From contig CAZZBK010000052.1 in NCBI GenBank assembly GCA_964652155.1, forward strand, positions 1 to 35,161: DNA of 35,161 bases, written 5' to 3'. Numbering within the stretch: position 1 is the first letter of the stretch; the number at the start of each line of letters is the position of its first letter. The notes beneath the pieces were generated by a model. The model had not been told where the DNA came from, did not search any database, and saw only the letters and a program-made list of their open reading frames with translations. The position numbers and the translations under genes were made by a program. Source of the stretch: CAZZBK01 sp964652155. Lineage in GTDB: Bacteria; Planctomycetota; Planctomycetia; Pirellulales; PNKZ01. Below are positions 11,367 through 20,308 of the stretch, piece after piece.

Positions 11367-12125
11367 CTACTTGCCGGTGCCCGTCGTGCTGGCCTTGAGC
11401 GCGTCTTTCAACACGGCGGCGGCTTCTTCGCCGCTCAGGCGGCGGAGTTTCAGGTCCTTGAATTCGACGCGCATGGCTCCGCCCGCGTGCAGTTGCAAAG
11501 CCACGATGCCTTTGGCCGCGCCGTTGGGGGCGTTGTCGGTGACGTCGACCGTGACTTCGCCATTGATCTGATGGATCAAACGCGAGCCGACGGCCGTGAT
11601 CCGGACTTCGTTCCAAGACCAATCGGTCAGATTGGTTTTGCCCCCCACCGGGCCAGTGACCTTCGACTTGCCTTGCTCGTCGATCAGCACGGCTTGGTTG
11701 CGTTGGGCAATGATGCCGCGGCCGGGCATCTTCTCGCCGTAGAGCATGCCGAAATAGTTCTGGCTGGGATGCAGATCGCATTGGTAGCCGGCGACGACAA
11801 AGTTCGCTTCGTCGACCACCTTGCTGCGGTACTGCACCCCCGAGTTATTGCCGCGAAAGCGAACCTGACAGCGGAAGTCAAAGTCGGCGACCTCGCCCCC
11901 TTGCCACACCAGGAACGTATTCCCCTTGGTCGGTTTTTCCTTCGTGGTCTCGCCGACGATCGCGCCGTCGACAACGCTCCAAAACGATTCGAGCCCTTTC
12001 CAGCCCATCAGGTCGCGGCCATTGAAAAGCGTTTCCTCGTCGGCCGCCCAGGCCGATGAGACCAGCGAAGCCATGATCGTCAGACTCAAGAGCAACTGCC
12101 GAAAACGAGCAAGATGGTTCGTCAT
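11367..12125 (-). CDS. DUF1080 (3-keto-disaccharide hydrolase-type) secreted protein, copy A
   Basis: This 252-aa protein is a single DUF1080 domain, a concanavalin-like glucanase fold now annotated as 3-keto-disaccharide hydrolase. The start at 12125 gives a signal peptide ending near SSAWA (about residue 28). Family signatures are LFNGRDLMGWKG, GNTFLVW, NNSGVQYRS, WNEVRITAVG and LQLHAGGAMRVEFKDLKLR. A 24-residue A/K/T-rich tail follows the domain. No Shine-Dalgarno sequence precedes the ATG. It is the second of two tandem DUF1080 genes (73 bp apart) and precedes the PSCyt gene by 43 bp, so the four genes probably form one transcript. Its hydrolytic role on oxidised sugars is family inference. 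Confidence 0.92.
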   Translation of the reverse strand: MTNHLARFRQLLLSLTIMASLVSSAWAADEETLFNGRDLMGWKGLESFWSVVDGAIVGETTKEKPTKGNTFLVWQGGEVADFDFRCQVRFRGNNSGVQYRSKVVDEANFVVAGYQCDLHPSQNYFGMLYGEKMPGRGIIAQRNQAVLIDEQGKSKVTGPVGGKTNLTDWSWNEVRITAVGSRLIHQINGEVTVDVTDNAPNGAAKGIVALQLHAGGAMRVEFKDLKLRRLSGEEAAAVLKDALKASTTGTGK

Positions 12126-12198
12126 GATGTGAATTGCAAATCCGAGTGGAGAGGGATAATCGAAACGATGGACCGATATTCGCCGAGCGGCGCGGGGC

Positions 12199-12939
12199 CT
12201 ATTCAAAGGCCTTGATGCGGAGGTTCTTGAACTCGACCCACATCGGCTTGCCGGCGTGCAATTGCAGCGCGAGAATTCCCTCGCTGAGCGCAAGTTCGGG
12301 GTTGTTGTCTGTAAAGTCGATCAGCAATTGGCCGTTGAGATAGTGCTGAATGCGATTGCCGCGCGCCACAATCACGACGTCGTTCCAGCCGTCGAGTCGA
12401 AAGAGCTTTTCATAACCGGCCTGATCGATCAGATCCGCGGCGACGACCTTCTTGCCGGTCGGTTCCCAGACGACCTGCTCGCCGACGAGGCAGATGCGGC
12501 CCCGTTTGCCCCCTTCGTCGTAGATGAACCCGGCGACGCTGGGCAACTTGGATTCGTTGCGCAGCTCATGCTGATAGCCGCGCACCACCCAGGCGTTGTT
12601 GACCTTGCCGTCGGTGATGTGTTTCGAGCGGTATTGAATGCCGGAGTTGTTCGTCGCGGTGCAGCGGAACGACAAGCGCAAGTCGAAATCTTTGGTGCGG
12701 CCGTCTTTCCACAGGATGAACGTATTCCCCTTGGCCGGGTTGTCGGCGGTCGTCTCGCCATGAATGACACCATCCTTGACGCTCCACAATTTCGGATCGC
12801 CGTCCCAGCCCGTGAGGTCTTTGCCGTTGAAGATCGATCGCATCTCGCCGGGCTCGGCTGGGGCAGTACGCGAAACGGGCTCGGCCGCCAGGCCGTGGCC
12901 AGCGAGAATCAGACACAGGCACAACACGTTGCGAAGCAT
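12199..12939 (-). CDS. DUF1080 (3-keto-disaccharide hydrolase-type) secreted protein, copy B
   Basis: This 246-aa protein is a second DUF1080 domain and heads the four-gene minus-strand unit. The start at 12939 is supported by a signal peptide (MLRNVLCLCLILAGHGLAAE) and by GGAGA just upstream. An in-frame ATG at 13104 would add 55 arginine-rich residues and is not used. Signatures match copy A: IFNGKDLTGWDG, GNTFILWKDG, NNSGIQYRS, GWNDVVIVARG and LQLHAGKPMWVEFKNLRIK. Unlike copy A it ends directly after the domain. The two copies are clearly diverged paralogues, so separate substrates or roles are possible. Confidence 0.92.
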   Translation of the reverse strand: MLRNVLCLCLILAGHGLAAEPVSRTAPAEPGEMRSIFNGKDLTGWDGDPKLWSVKDGVIHGETTADNPAKGNTFILWKDGRTKDFDLRLSFRCTATNNSGIQYRSKHITDGKVNNAWVVRGYQHELRNESKLPSVAGFIYDEGGKRGRICLVGEQVVWEPTGKKVVAADLIDQAGYEKLFRLDGWNDVVIVARGNRIQHYLNGQLLIDFTDNNPELALSEGILALQLHAGKPMWVEFKNLRIKAFE

Positions 12940-12944
12940 GGGGA

Positions 12945-12949
12945 TCTCC
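12945..12949 (-). promoter_or_regulatory. Ribosome binding site of DUF1080 copy B
   Basis: On the minus strand GGAGA lies 5 nt before the ATG at 12939. It decides for this start over the longer in-frame alternative. Confidence 0.5.
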
Positions 12950-13172
12950 AAGACTGGGAGCCGAGGAACTCGTGAGCGCAGTTCACGCTCGGCCCGAATG
13001 GACAGGGTCACGGTTTCAGGGGGGATATATCCGTGTCGCAATAGTAATCCAGCCAGCGTGTGAAGTCGAGCTTGAGACGGGCCCAAGGCGGCTAAGGGTG
13101 TCACCGATGTGGGTGGCTGGCGTTAGGGCCGCAATGAAGTTCGCTAAACTTCAGGGCGTGGAATGTCTAAGC

Positions 13173-13222
13173 GCGTCTAACAAAATGGCAACGGAGAGGG
13201 GGACAGTCCCAAGCCAAATGGG
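13173..13222. repeat. Decayed copy of the GCGTCTAACAAAATGGC hairpin repeat
   Basis: The left arm and centre (GCGTCTAACAAAATGGC, then a purine-rich stretch and GGGGACAGTCCC) match the intact repeat at 27671-27728 almost base for base. The right arm is degenerate (AGCCAAATGGGAG in place of AGCCATTTTGTTAG), so the outer stem no longer closes. It lies in the DUF1080/DUF4838 divergent spacer. Confidence 0.75.
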
Positions 13223-13384
13223 AGATATCGGCCGAGGCAAGCGATTCCCGGTTGCGTTTCCTGGTTGAATGTCACCCACCGACGAACTGCGTTCCGACTT
13301 CCCAATCGAGGTGCATGCGGCCGCTTGTTCAGCGTTACTAGGCGAATCGGTAGCGGCAACTCGTTATGATGAAATGCCCCCGCC

Positions 13385-15880
13385 ATGTCACCCCGCAGGT
13401 TTACGTCGATCATGATCAAGCTCACTCCGGTAGTCCTCATCGTCCTTACATGCACCGCTCGGCTGGCAGCTGATGAGTTCGTGCTGGTCGACGCGGGTCG
13501 TGCACGGGCAGAGATTGTCGTCGCTGCCCAACGGCCGAGGATGACGACGTTAGCGGCGCTCGAACTGCGGCACTTTGTGAAAAAAATGAGTGGCGCAACG
13601 TTACCGATCGTCACGTCCCCTTCGAACTCTGACACGCTCAAGATCTTCGTCGGCCGCAGCTCCGAAACCAGTCGGCTCGGCGTCATGGACGAGGGCTTGC
13701 CGTACGGTGCGTACCGAACCGTCTCTGGGCCGAATTGGTTGGTGCTGCTCGGCCACGATCAGGATTTTGACCACACGAAGTTGCCGTGGCCGCTGAAACG
13801 TAATGCGGTGCCCGAGGCGGAAGCAAAATGGTTGCAGGCGACTGCGGGACAGACGGATGCCGCTTGGGGCTTTCCGTTCACGAGCGGTTTCAAAGCGCTC
13901 TGGAGTCCAAGCGACTTCACGGAGCAGATGACCGCTCGCTACGGCGACGACTTCGCCTCGCTGTGGCTCAAACGGCCGGACAGTCCTCAGGGTTTCTGGG
14001 AACATGATCTCGGCGGTTCGCTGAATGCCGTCTACGGGCTGTTGCGCAGCTGGGGAGTCCGTTGGTACATGCCCGGCGAACTCGGCGAGGTGCTGCCAAC
14101 GATGCAGACGCTTGCCCTCAAACCGATCAACGAGACCGTTCTGCCCGACTACGCGATGCGTGATTGGAACTGGTACAACTTCTCGGGCTTCACCTACGAC
14201 GACGTCATCTGGGCTCGTCGACTAGGGATGAACACGGGACTCGACCTCGTCGGGCCGCTCAAAGGTCCGCACGGGATGGTGCATGTCATGTCGGCCCCGG
14301 CGATGAAAGAAAAGCATATGGATTACTATGCCTTGCTCTCCGGCAAACGGGATATTGAGCATCGCCGCGGGGGGACGCCTTGCTTCACGTCGCCGGGCTT
14401 GGAGAAAGAAACGGTCCACTATCTTCGCTATCTCTTCAATGCTTACGACTTGCCGAGCGTCGATGTCTGGCCGTGCGACGGCTTGAAACTCTGTCAGTGC
14501 GAGACGTGCCAAGGTAAAAACGCTTCCGATCTTGTGTGGGGCTTTGCCGACCGCGTCGCTCGGCAGATTCACCAGAGCCATCCGACGAAGCGCGTGACCT
14601 GTGGCGCCTACACGTCGTATCGAGCACCGCCGCCGTCGATCGACAAACTCAGCCCGAACCTGGCGGTGTGGATTTCCAACTGCGGCCGACCGCTGATGCT
14701 CGACGACGCGCATTGGCAGGAGTATCAGATGCTCATCGACGGCTGGCGGTCCAAGGTCGCGCCCGGAAACATTCTGCGACTGGAGAACAATCGCTATCAC
14801 ATTTTTGGCGACGGACCGATCGGCTATCCGGCCATCCATCCGCGCAGCGCGGCTCGTGACTTGAAGGCGATGAAAGGTGTTTCGCTCGGCGACACGGGTG
14901 AACAGAGTCAGGCGGACGGCAAGTGGCGAACTCCGGCGATCGAACACATTACCCTGTACGTGCAATCGCAGTTTCTCTGGGACGCCGATCAAGATGTCGA
15001 CGCCCTGCTCGACGAATATTGCCGCTTGTTCTACGGTCCCGCCGCGGCGGCGATGCACGAGGTCATTCATTTCGCGGAGCACAATCTGGCGGTGAAGGAT
15101 CAGAGTCGCTCGGGTGGGCGAGCGAATCCCATGAACGTCCCGCTGTCGGTCAGTCTGCTCTTGAGAAAAAAGCTGGAACAGGCTCAGCAACAGGCGGGCG
15201 ACACGATCTACGGCCGTCGCATCGCGGCGATCCAGGCCGATCTGAAGTCGAAAGAGCAACTCATCGCCGACGATCAACAAACGCGGCAAGCTTTAGCCGA
15301 CGCCCGGGGCAAGGCCCCGGTCGCGCGGGTCCATGCGGGGGACGACCTCTCGTCCGCAACCGAGTACGTGTTGAAAGATAACCTTACGGGCGAAAAAACG
15401 GCCGTGCTCACAAAGTTCCGCGTCGGCTGGGCCGGCAATGCAATCATCTTCGACGTCGTTTGCAGCGAGCCCCAGATGAAGCAGCTTCAAGCCGTGAAAA
15501 ACGTCTTCGACGGTGACAATATTGCCATCTCGCTTGAAACGCAGTTCCACTCCTATTATCACCTCGAAATTAATCCCGATGGCACCATCGCCGACGGAAA
15601 CCCAGGCCCCGACTGGCAATCGCTGGCCGAAGTGAAAGCCGAACGCGGCGACGATTTTTGGCGAGTGCGGGTCCGCATTCCGATTGTCACTGCCGCCGAG
15701 TTCAGCTCCGATCCGCGACATCGCGTCGGCGGTGCGAAGCCGACGGCCGATGCGCCCTGGTATTTCAACGTCGGTCGTCATCGCGTGGTCGATCTGACCA
15801 AGCCGGAGTTGCATGCGTTCTCGCCGACGAAACGCGGCTGGCATCAGCCGACGAAGTTCGGCAAATTGTTGGCAGAATGA
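13385..15880 (+). CDS. Secreted DUF4838 protein with GH67-N-like front and CBM9-like tail
   Basis: This 831-aa protein starts with a signal peptide (up to about residue 29; an alternative ATG at 13412 removes nine residues). Residues 33-125 resemble the N-terminal domain of alpha-glucuronidases (AALELRHFVKKMSGATLPIV). DUF4838 covers roughly 200-560 and contains YALLSGKRD and a cysteine cluster (C364, C370, C372, C375 in PCDGLKLCQCETC) that could bind a metal. From about residue 655 to the end the fold looks like a CBM9 sugar-binding module (FRVGWAGNAIIFDVVCSEP, DGDNIAISLE, WRVRVRIPIV). A glycoside hydrolase role is likely but no catalytic pair is certain. Its stop overlaps the sialidase-like ATG by 4 bp, so the two act on related glycans by inference. 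Confidence 0.88.
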   Translation: MSPRRFTSIMIKLTPVVLIVLTCTARLAADEFVLVDAGRARAEIVVAAQRPRMTTLAALELRHFVKKMSGATLPIVTSPSNSDTLKIFVGRSSETSRLGVMDEGLPYGAYRTVSGPNWLVLLGHDQDFDHTKLPWPLKRNAVPEAEAKWLQATAGQTDAAWGFPFTSGFKALWSPSDFTEQMTARYGDDFASLWLKRPDSPQGFWEHDLGGSLNAVYGLLRSWGVRWYMPGELGEVLPTMQTLALKPINETVLPDYAMRDWNWYNFSGFTYDDVIWARRLGMNTGLDLVGPLKGPHGMVHVMSAPAMKEKHMDYYALLSGKRDIEHRRGGTPCFTSPGLEKETVHYLRYLFNAYDLPSVDVWPCDGLKLCQCETCQGKNASDLVWGFADRVARQIHQSHPTKRVTCGAYTSYRAPPPSIDKLSPNLAVWISNCGRPLMLDDAHWQEYQMLIDGWRSKVAPGNILRLENNRYHIFGDGPIGYPAIHPRSAARDLKAMKGVSLGDTGEQSQADGKWRTPAIEHITLYVQSQFLWDADQDVDALLDEYCRLFYGPAAAAMHEVIHFAEHNLAVKDQSRSGGRANPMNVPLSVSLLLRKKLEQAQQQAGDTIYGRRIAAIQADLKSKEQLIADDQQTRQALADARGKAPVARVHAGDDLSSATEYVLKDNLTGEKTAVLTKFRVGWAGNAIIFDVVCSEPQMKQLQAVKNVFDGDNIAISLETQFHSYYHLEINPDGTIADGNPGPDWQSLAEVKAERGDDFWRVRVRIPIVTAAEFSSDPRHRVGGAKPTADAPWYFNVGRHRVVDLTKPELHAFSPTKRGWHQPTKFGKLLAE

Positions 15881-17151
15881 TTTCGTACGACGGGATACCT
15901 CATCACATGATTTCATCGATCATAAATGTTGCGATTGTCGCGTCCTTGTGTTCGCAAGCACCGACGGTGCTTCCCGACTTGGCTCTGCAACCCGCGAGAA
16001 TGGTCACCGTAATCGACGTCGAGCATGCCAAAACTTCACGCGGCGCGCAAGGCGTGGCAGCCGTAGAACGTGTCCCCCACGGCCGGTTGTGGGCAGCATG
16101 GTACGCAGGGAAAAGTCCACGCGGCGTCGAGAGCCCGTCGAGTTATGTGGTCCTAGCGACCAGTGGCGACAATGGGGCGACATGGACGGAGAGTCTCGTC
16201 CTGCTCGCTCCGCGGCTTTGCCACACCTATGATCCATGCCTGTGGCTTGATCCGACCCATCGGCTTTGGTTCTTCTGGGCTCAAAGCGCCGGGTTGCAAG
16301 ACGGCCGCATGGGCGTATGGGCCGCCGTGACCGACGAGCCCGAAATCGAGAACCCAAATTGGAGCGAGCCTCGCCGCATCAGTAACGGCGTAATGCTCAA
16401 CAAGCCAACCGTGCTCGGCGACGGATCGTGGCTACTACCCGTCGGCTATTGGCGCGATAACACGAACGTGCCGAACGTGACGTTCGACGAGATGGAGATT
16501 GCGCCTTACACCAATGCCCGACTCTCGCACGATCTGGGTGAAGAACGCGGATCGAACGTCGTTCGTTCGACGGACGGCGGACGCACGTTTGAACGGATCG
16601 CTCAGGTCCGTATGCCCGGCACTCGTGTCGATGAGCATATGTTCGTCGAGCGCAAAAACGGTAACCTGTGGATGCTGATTCGCAACACGGGCGGGATCGC
16701 CCAAAGCACGTCGACCGACGGCGGCCGAACCTGGAGCGCTGGGACGATGCTGCTAACGGGCGGCACGACGGCGAGCAAACGGTTCTACGTGCGTCGATTA
16801 CGCAGTGGCGCTTTGTTGCTGGTGCGCAACAACGCACCGACCGGCTCGGCTCGATCCCACCTGACGGCGTTCGTCTCCGACGACGACGGTCTAACGTGGC
16901 AAGGTGGACTGTTGCTCGACGAGCGTGAATCGTCGTATCCGGACGGGACGGAAGGTCCCGACGGCACGCTGTATGTCATCTATGACCAGACGCGTTATAC
17001 GCTCAATCGCGAGGGAAAATCAGGCACCGGCTCGGTACTCCTCGCGAAGTTCACCGAGACCGACGTCCGCGCGGGTAGGCCCGTCGATCCGAAATCGAAG
17101 TTGCGAGCGGTTGTCACGCGGCTGCGGAACGAACAAGCGTCGCATCCTTGA
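15877..17151 (+). CDS. BNR/Asp-box sialidase-like protein, secreted
   Basis: This is a 424-aa six-bladed propeller protein of the sialidase/neuraminidase superfamily. Asp-box repeats S-x-D-x-G-x-T-W/F are visible four times: SGDNGATW, STDGGRTF, STDGGRTW and SDDDGLTW. The start at 15877 overlaps the previous stop (ATGA). An in-frame ATG at 15907 gives a tidier signal peptide (MISSIINVAIVASLC), and either could be used. Members of this group in Planctomycetes are usually annotated as exo-alpha-sialidase, but many act on other sugars or none known. A typical arginine triad could not be assigned with certainty by eye. Coupling to the DUF4838 gene points to joint glycan breakdown. Confidence 0.88.
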   Translation: MISYDGIPHHMISSIINVAIVASLCSQAPTVLPDLALQPARMVTVIDVEHAKTSRGAQGVAAVERVPHGRLWAAWYAGKSPRGVESPSSYVVLATSGDNGATWTESLVLLAPRLCHTYDPCLWLDPTHRLWFFWAQSAGLQDGRMGVWAAVTDEPEIENPNWSEPRRISNGVMLNKPTVLGDGSWLLPVGYWRDNTNVPNVTFDEMEIAPYTNARLSHDLGEERGSNVVRSTDGGRTFERIAQVRMPGTRVDEHMFVERKNGNLWMLIRNTGGIAQSTSTDGGRTWSAGTMLLTGGTTASKRFYVRRLRSGALLLVRNNAPTGSARSHLTAFVSDDDGLTWQGGLLLDERESSYPDGTEGPDGTLYVIYDQTRYTLNREGKSGTGSVLLAKFTETDVRAGRPVDPKSKLRAVVTRLRNEQASHP

Positions 17152-17202
17152 ACAACAGAGGCCGCCCACCGCCTTTGAAGATCGCGTTTCGATCCGTGCT
17201 TT

Positions 17203-17303
17203 ATTGATTCTCAGGTAATGAACTTAACAGGCCGAGCAACGCGAGGCCGGTATTTACGGACTCCCGCTGGTCGTCCTGTTAACTTGATTACCTGAACCTC
17301 AAT
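17203..17303 (+). repeat. 101-bp palindromic interspersed repeat, copy 1
   Basis: The ends ATTGA...TCAAT are inverted. The 43-bp halves 17203-17245 and 17261-17303 are imperfect reverse complements (about 34 of 43 pairs by eye), around a 15-nt centre, GCCGGTATTTACGGA. It has no open frame of its own. The same 101-bp unit recurs at 31244-31344 and, inverted, at the window end. It behaves as a MITE-like or REP-like mobile hairpin and lies here between two converging genes. Confidence 0.88.
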
Positions 17304-17330
17304 AGCCAATCGTTGGGGGTTCGCTCACGG

Positions 17331-17350
17331 AGGCCGATTCGCTTCGGCCT
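17331..17350. terminator. Hairpin between converging genes
   Basis: AGGCCGA and TCGGCCT pair perfectly over 7 bp around the loop TTCGCT. No T-tract follows on either strand, so intrinsic termination is possible but weakly supported. Confidence 0.3.
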
Positions 17351-17656
17351 ACGAGCGACTTGGCAAGGAGCGCCCCCGTGAAACTCTGTCCGGCGGTCGA
17401 TACACGCAATTGCGTCGTGCTCGTGGTCCGAAGGCCAGCAGTTGCCGCTCCTCGTGATATCTTCTCGGACGCTTCATACCACAAGCACGGTACAAAACCG
17501 ATACCGTCGTCGGGATCAAAGTCGCCCTCCGCTTTCTGTGCCAGGGCTATGGTCGGGAGACGGTGACCGCAGCGACTTGGCGACAAGCGCACGGGCTGGA
17601 AGCCCCGTGGCACGAAGAACCTTCAACGGCCAGCTAGCGGTTGCGAGGAGGCAATC

Positions 17657-20308
17657 TTAGCGAACTTTTGACATGTCGCTCGATGTGCCGCCCGCGGCAG
17701 GAACGTAGCAATTCGTGACATAGTCCATCACCATGCGATCGGAGTGGAACCGCCAGCCGAGTGTCCGAATCCCATTTTTCATGCGATTGATCCAACCCCG
17801 CGGAAGGCCGTCACGATCGCGTTCATAATACAACGGCACGACCTCGTCGCGGAGCACCTCGAAGAGCGACTCGGCGTCGCGTTCGTCATGCACTTCAACC
17901 GACGAGTGGGTCTCGCCATTGCCGATCGCGAAGCCGTTGTTCCCCTCATACGCCTCGGCCCACCAGCCATCCAAGATCGACAAGTTGAGCCCGCCATTCA
18001 GCACGATCTTCTGACCGCTCGTGCCCGACGCCTCAAGCGGTCGCCGCGGGTTGTTGAGCCAGACGTCGACACCTTGCACGAGATGACGACATGTGTTGAT
18101 GTCATAGTCTTCAATAAACACTAACTTGCCTGCAAAGCGCGGATCGCGCGCCAGTTGTGCAATACGTTTGAGGATTTGCTTGCCAGGATGGTCGTGAGGA
18201 TGTGCCTTGCCGGCGAACACGAACTGAATGGGTCGCTTGGCGTCGCTCATCAGCTCGGCGAGTCGTTCAATGTCGCGGAAGATTAGGTCGGCCCGTTTGT
18301 AAGTCGCAAACCGTCGAGCAAAGCCGATCGTCAGTGTGTCGAGGCTCAGGCCACGTTGAAACCGAGCGATGTGTTCTGCCGGGTCACCGCGCCGTTCGGC
18401 CTCGCGGACCGACCGGCGACGCACAAAGTCGATCAACCGTGACTTGAGCGATTGATGAGTCTCCCAGAGTTCGCCAGCGTCGACCGTTTCAATCGCTTCC
18501 CAGACTTGCGGTTCACCGCCGCGGCGAACCCATTCTGTCCCCAAGTGTCGATCGTAAAGCTCGTGCATTTGCGGGGCCAGCCACGACAACACATGCACGC
18601 CGTTGGTAATGTGCCCGATCGGAACTTCGTCTTCCGTGCGACCTGGAAACAATCCGGTCCACATTTCACGCGACACTTGTCCATGCAGCGACGACACCGC
18701 GTTCGCACAACGGGAAAGTTTAAGTGCCAACACGGTCATGCAGAAATCTTCGCCCGGGTTGTAGGGGTCGACTCGCCCCAAAGCCATGAGCCGATCGAAC
18801 GAAATGTCCAACCGATCACGGAGTGGACCGAGATGTTCTTCGATCAACTCGCCCGAGAATCGATCATGTCCGGCAGGGACCGGCGTATGGGTCGTAAAGA
18901 CGACTCGCGGCGCAACGCGCCGCAACGCCTCCTCGAATGAAATCCCTTCCCGCGACATCTGCTGATGGATCGCTTCGAGTGTCGCAAAGGCACTGTGCCC
19001 TTCGTTCAAATGCAACACGCCCGCCGAAATGTTCATGGCGTGCAGCGCTTTCACGCCGCCGACGCCGAGCAGCAATTCTTGGCGAATCCGCACCCGCTGG
19101 TCACCGCCGTACAAGCGAGCCGTCAGCTCACGGTCCTCGGGCCGATTCCCTTCAACGTCCGAGTCGAGCAGCAGGAGCAGATTGCGGCCGACCTGCAATT
19201 TCCAGAGCCGAGCGTGAATCACACCGCTGCGGGTGTCGATCGACACCGACAATGGCTTGCCGCTGGCATCCAACGCCAACTCAAGTGGCAGTCTGTCGGG
19301 CTGATTCGAAACGTATTGCTCGTGTTGTTGCCCATCGCGGTCGACCCGCTGGTGAAAGTAACCTTGGCTGTAGAACAATCCCACCCCGACGAGCGGAATG
19401 CCGAGGTCCGACGCGCTCTTTACGTGGTCGCCGGCCAATACGCCGAGACCACCTGAGTAGATCGGCATCGACTCGTGGATGCCAAACTCGGCCGAGAAAT
19501 ACGCCACCGGCCGAGCCCAAAGCACGCCGGCGTGTCGAGCACCCCAGGTGGTTTTGCTATCGCGGTATTCTCGTAACCGACGATACGCATAGTTGATGCG
19601 ACTGTGAAGCACGAGTTCTTTCACTCGTTGTTCAATATCGCCCAGTGGCATCTCGTTGAGCAGCGCCACGGCATTGTGTTCCAACTCGCGCCAGCGCACA
19701 GGAGCCAATTCGCGGAAGACTTCGTTCGATTCGTGATCCCAACACCACCACAAGTTTCGCGAGAGCGAGCGGAGACGGTCGAAGACCGGCGTACTGACCT
19801 GATCTCTGGTGCGTAGCTCGGAGACAAGCGGCGCAATATGCGAGGCGGTGCCGACGAGCGTCTCCAGCTCGGAAGGTGCGAACCGACGCGATTCGGTCGT
19901 TTGCAGGACCAGTACTCCCTGCAACACACCACGTTCGACAATGGGCACGCCGAGAAAAGAGCGAAAATCTTCTTCGCCCGTCTCGGGAAAATATTTGAAA
20001 CGAGGGTGCTTGTCGGCATCGTCGGTCATCACCGGTCGCATTTGTTCGGCGACGAGCCCGGCGATACCTTCTTTCAACCCCATGCGGACTCGCCCGACAC
20101 CTTCCGCCCGCAGACCCACGGTCGCCGCCAACGTGAGGTGGCTGCGATTCGATTCCAGCAGATAGACCGAACAAACGTCGGACATGAACTGCCGTTGAAT
20201 CAAATGCACCAATTGGTTGAGGGTATCGGCGGGATGTCCGCGGTGCGAAACAAGCTGCCCGATCTCATCGAGCGAAAGCAGGATACCATTGGGTTCGGCG
20301 ACCGACAT
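17657..20308 (-). CDS. glgP: Alpha-glucan (glycogen) phosphorylase with N-terminal GAF domain
   Basis: This 883-aa cytoplasmic enzyme would release glucose-1-phosphate from glycogen. Residues 15-165 form a GAF domain very like that of PtsP (SDVCSVYLLES, KEGIAGLVAEQ, HPRFKYFPETGEEDFRSFLGVPI). From about residue 175 comes the DUF3417-type start of the short alpha-glucan phosphorylase class (LRSLSRNLWWCWDHES), then the GT35 body with FSAEFGIHESMPIYSGGLGVLAGDH and HLNEGHSAF. The pyridoxal-phosphate lysine is K767 in ASGTSGQKIVLNGG. The family normally lacks a GAF domain, so a ligand- or redox-sensed control of glycogen breakdown is inferred. It is divergent from phosphoenolpyruvate carboxylase. 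Confidence 0.93.
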   Translation of the reverse strand: MSVAEPNGILLSLDEIGQLVSHRGHPADTLNQLVHLIQRQFMSDVCSVYLLESNRSHLTLAATVGLRAEGVGRVRMGLKEGIAGLVAEQMRPVMTDDADKHPRFKYFPETGEEDFRSFLGVPIVERGVLQGVLVLQTTESRRFAPSELETLVGTASHIAPLVSELRTRDQVSTPVFDRLRSLSRNLWWCWDHESNEVFRELAPVRWRELEHNAVALLNEMPLGDIEQRVKELVLHSRINYAYRRLREYRDSKTTWGARHAGVLWARPVAYFSAEFGIHESMPIYSGGLGVLAGDHVKSASDLGIPLVGVGLFYSQGYFHQRVDRDGQQHEQYVSNQPDRLPLELALDASGKPLSVSIDTRSGVIHARLWKLQVGRNLLLLLDSDVEGNRPEDRELTARLYGGDQRVRIRQELLLGVGGVKALHAMNISAGVLHLNEGHSAFATLEAIHQQMSREGISFEEALRRVAPRVVFTTHTPVPAGHDRFSGELIEEHLGPLRDRLDISFDRLMALGRVDPYNPGEDFCMTVLALKLSRCANAVSSLHGQVSREMWTGLFPGRTEDEVPIGHITNGVHVLSWLAPQMHELYDRHLGTEWVRRGGEPQVWEAIETVDAGELWETHQSLKSRLIDFVRRRSVREAERRGDPAEHIARFQRGLSLDTLTIGFARRFATYKRADLIFRDIERLAELMSDAKRPIQFVFAGKAHPHDHPGKQILKRIAQLARDPRFAGKLVFIEDYDINTCRHLVQGVDVWLNNPRRPLEASGTSGQKIVLNGGLNLSILDGWWAEAYEGNNGFAIGNGETHSSVEVHDERDAESLFEVLRDEVVPLYYERDRDGLPRGWINRMKNGIRTLGWRFHSDRMVMDYVTNCYVPAAGGTSSDMSKVR

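Larger units (their letters stand above)
12940..13384. other. Divergent intergenic region with decayed repeats
   Basis: This 445-bp spacer lies between the divergent DUF1080 unit (minus) and the DUF4838 gene (plus) and should hold both promoters. A TATGAT at 13365-13370 resembles a -10 box but has no good -35 partner. A stem TGAAGTT/AACTTCA (13135-13153), a GGGTGGCTGGCGTT match (13111-13124) to the 6818 repeat, and a partial copy of the 27671 hairpin repeat are present. No coding sequence is supported. Confidence 0.6.
17152..17656. other. Convergent intergenic region with a 101-bp repeat
   Basis: This 505-bp spacer lies between the stops of the sialidase-like gene (+) and the phosphorylase gene (-). 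It holds the first copy of the 101-bp palindromic repeat and a hairpin at 17331-17350. A 104-codon minus-strand open frame (17299-17613) enters the repeat and resembles no family I recognise; I do not treat it as a gene. Confidence 0.6.

Noticed and set aside
13365..13370. TATGAT as a promoter -10 box for the DUF4838 gene
   Set aside because: No acceptable -35 box lies 16-18 bp upstream, so it is mentioned only in the spacer description.
14222..15289. A 355-codon minus-strand open frame opposite the DUF4838 gene
   Set aside because: It is antisense to a protein with signal peptide and domains; its composition is arginine-rich and unlike a real protein.
17203..17303. The repeated 101-bp units read as a CRISPR array
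   Set aside because: The copies are 14 and 4 kb apart, not regularly spaced, and no cas gene is present.
17299..17613. A 104-codon minus-strand open frame in the convergent spacer
   Set aside because: It has no family resemblance and no ribosome site, and it ends inside the 101-bp repeat. It may be a decayed piece of a larger repeat, but I cannot support it as a gene.
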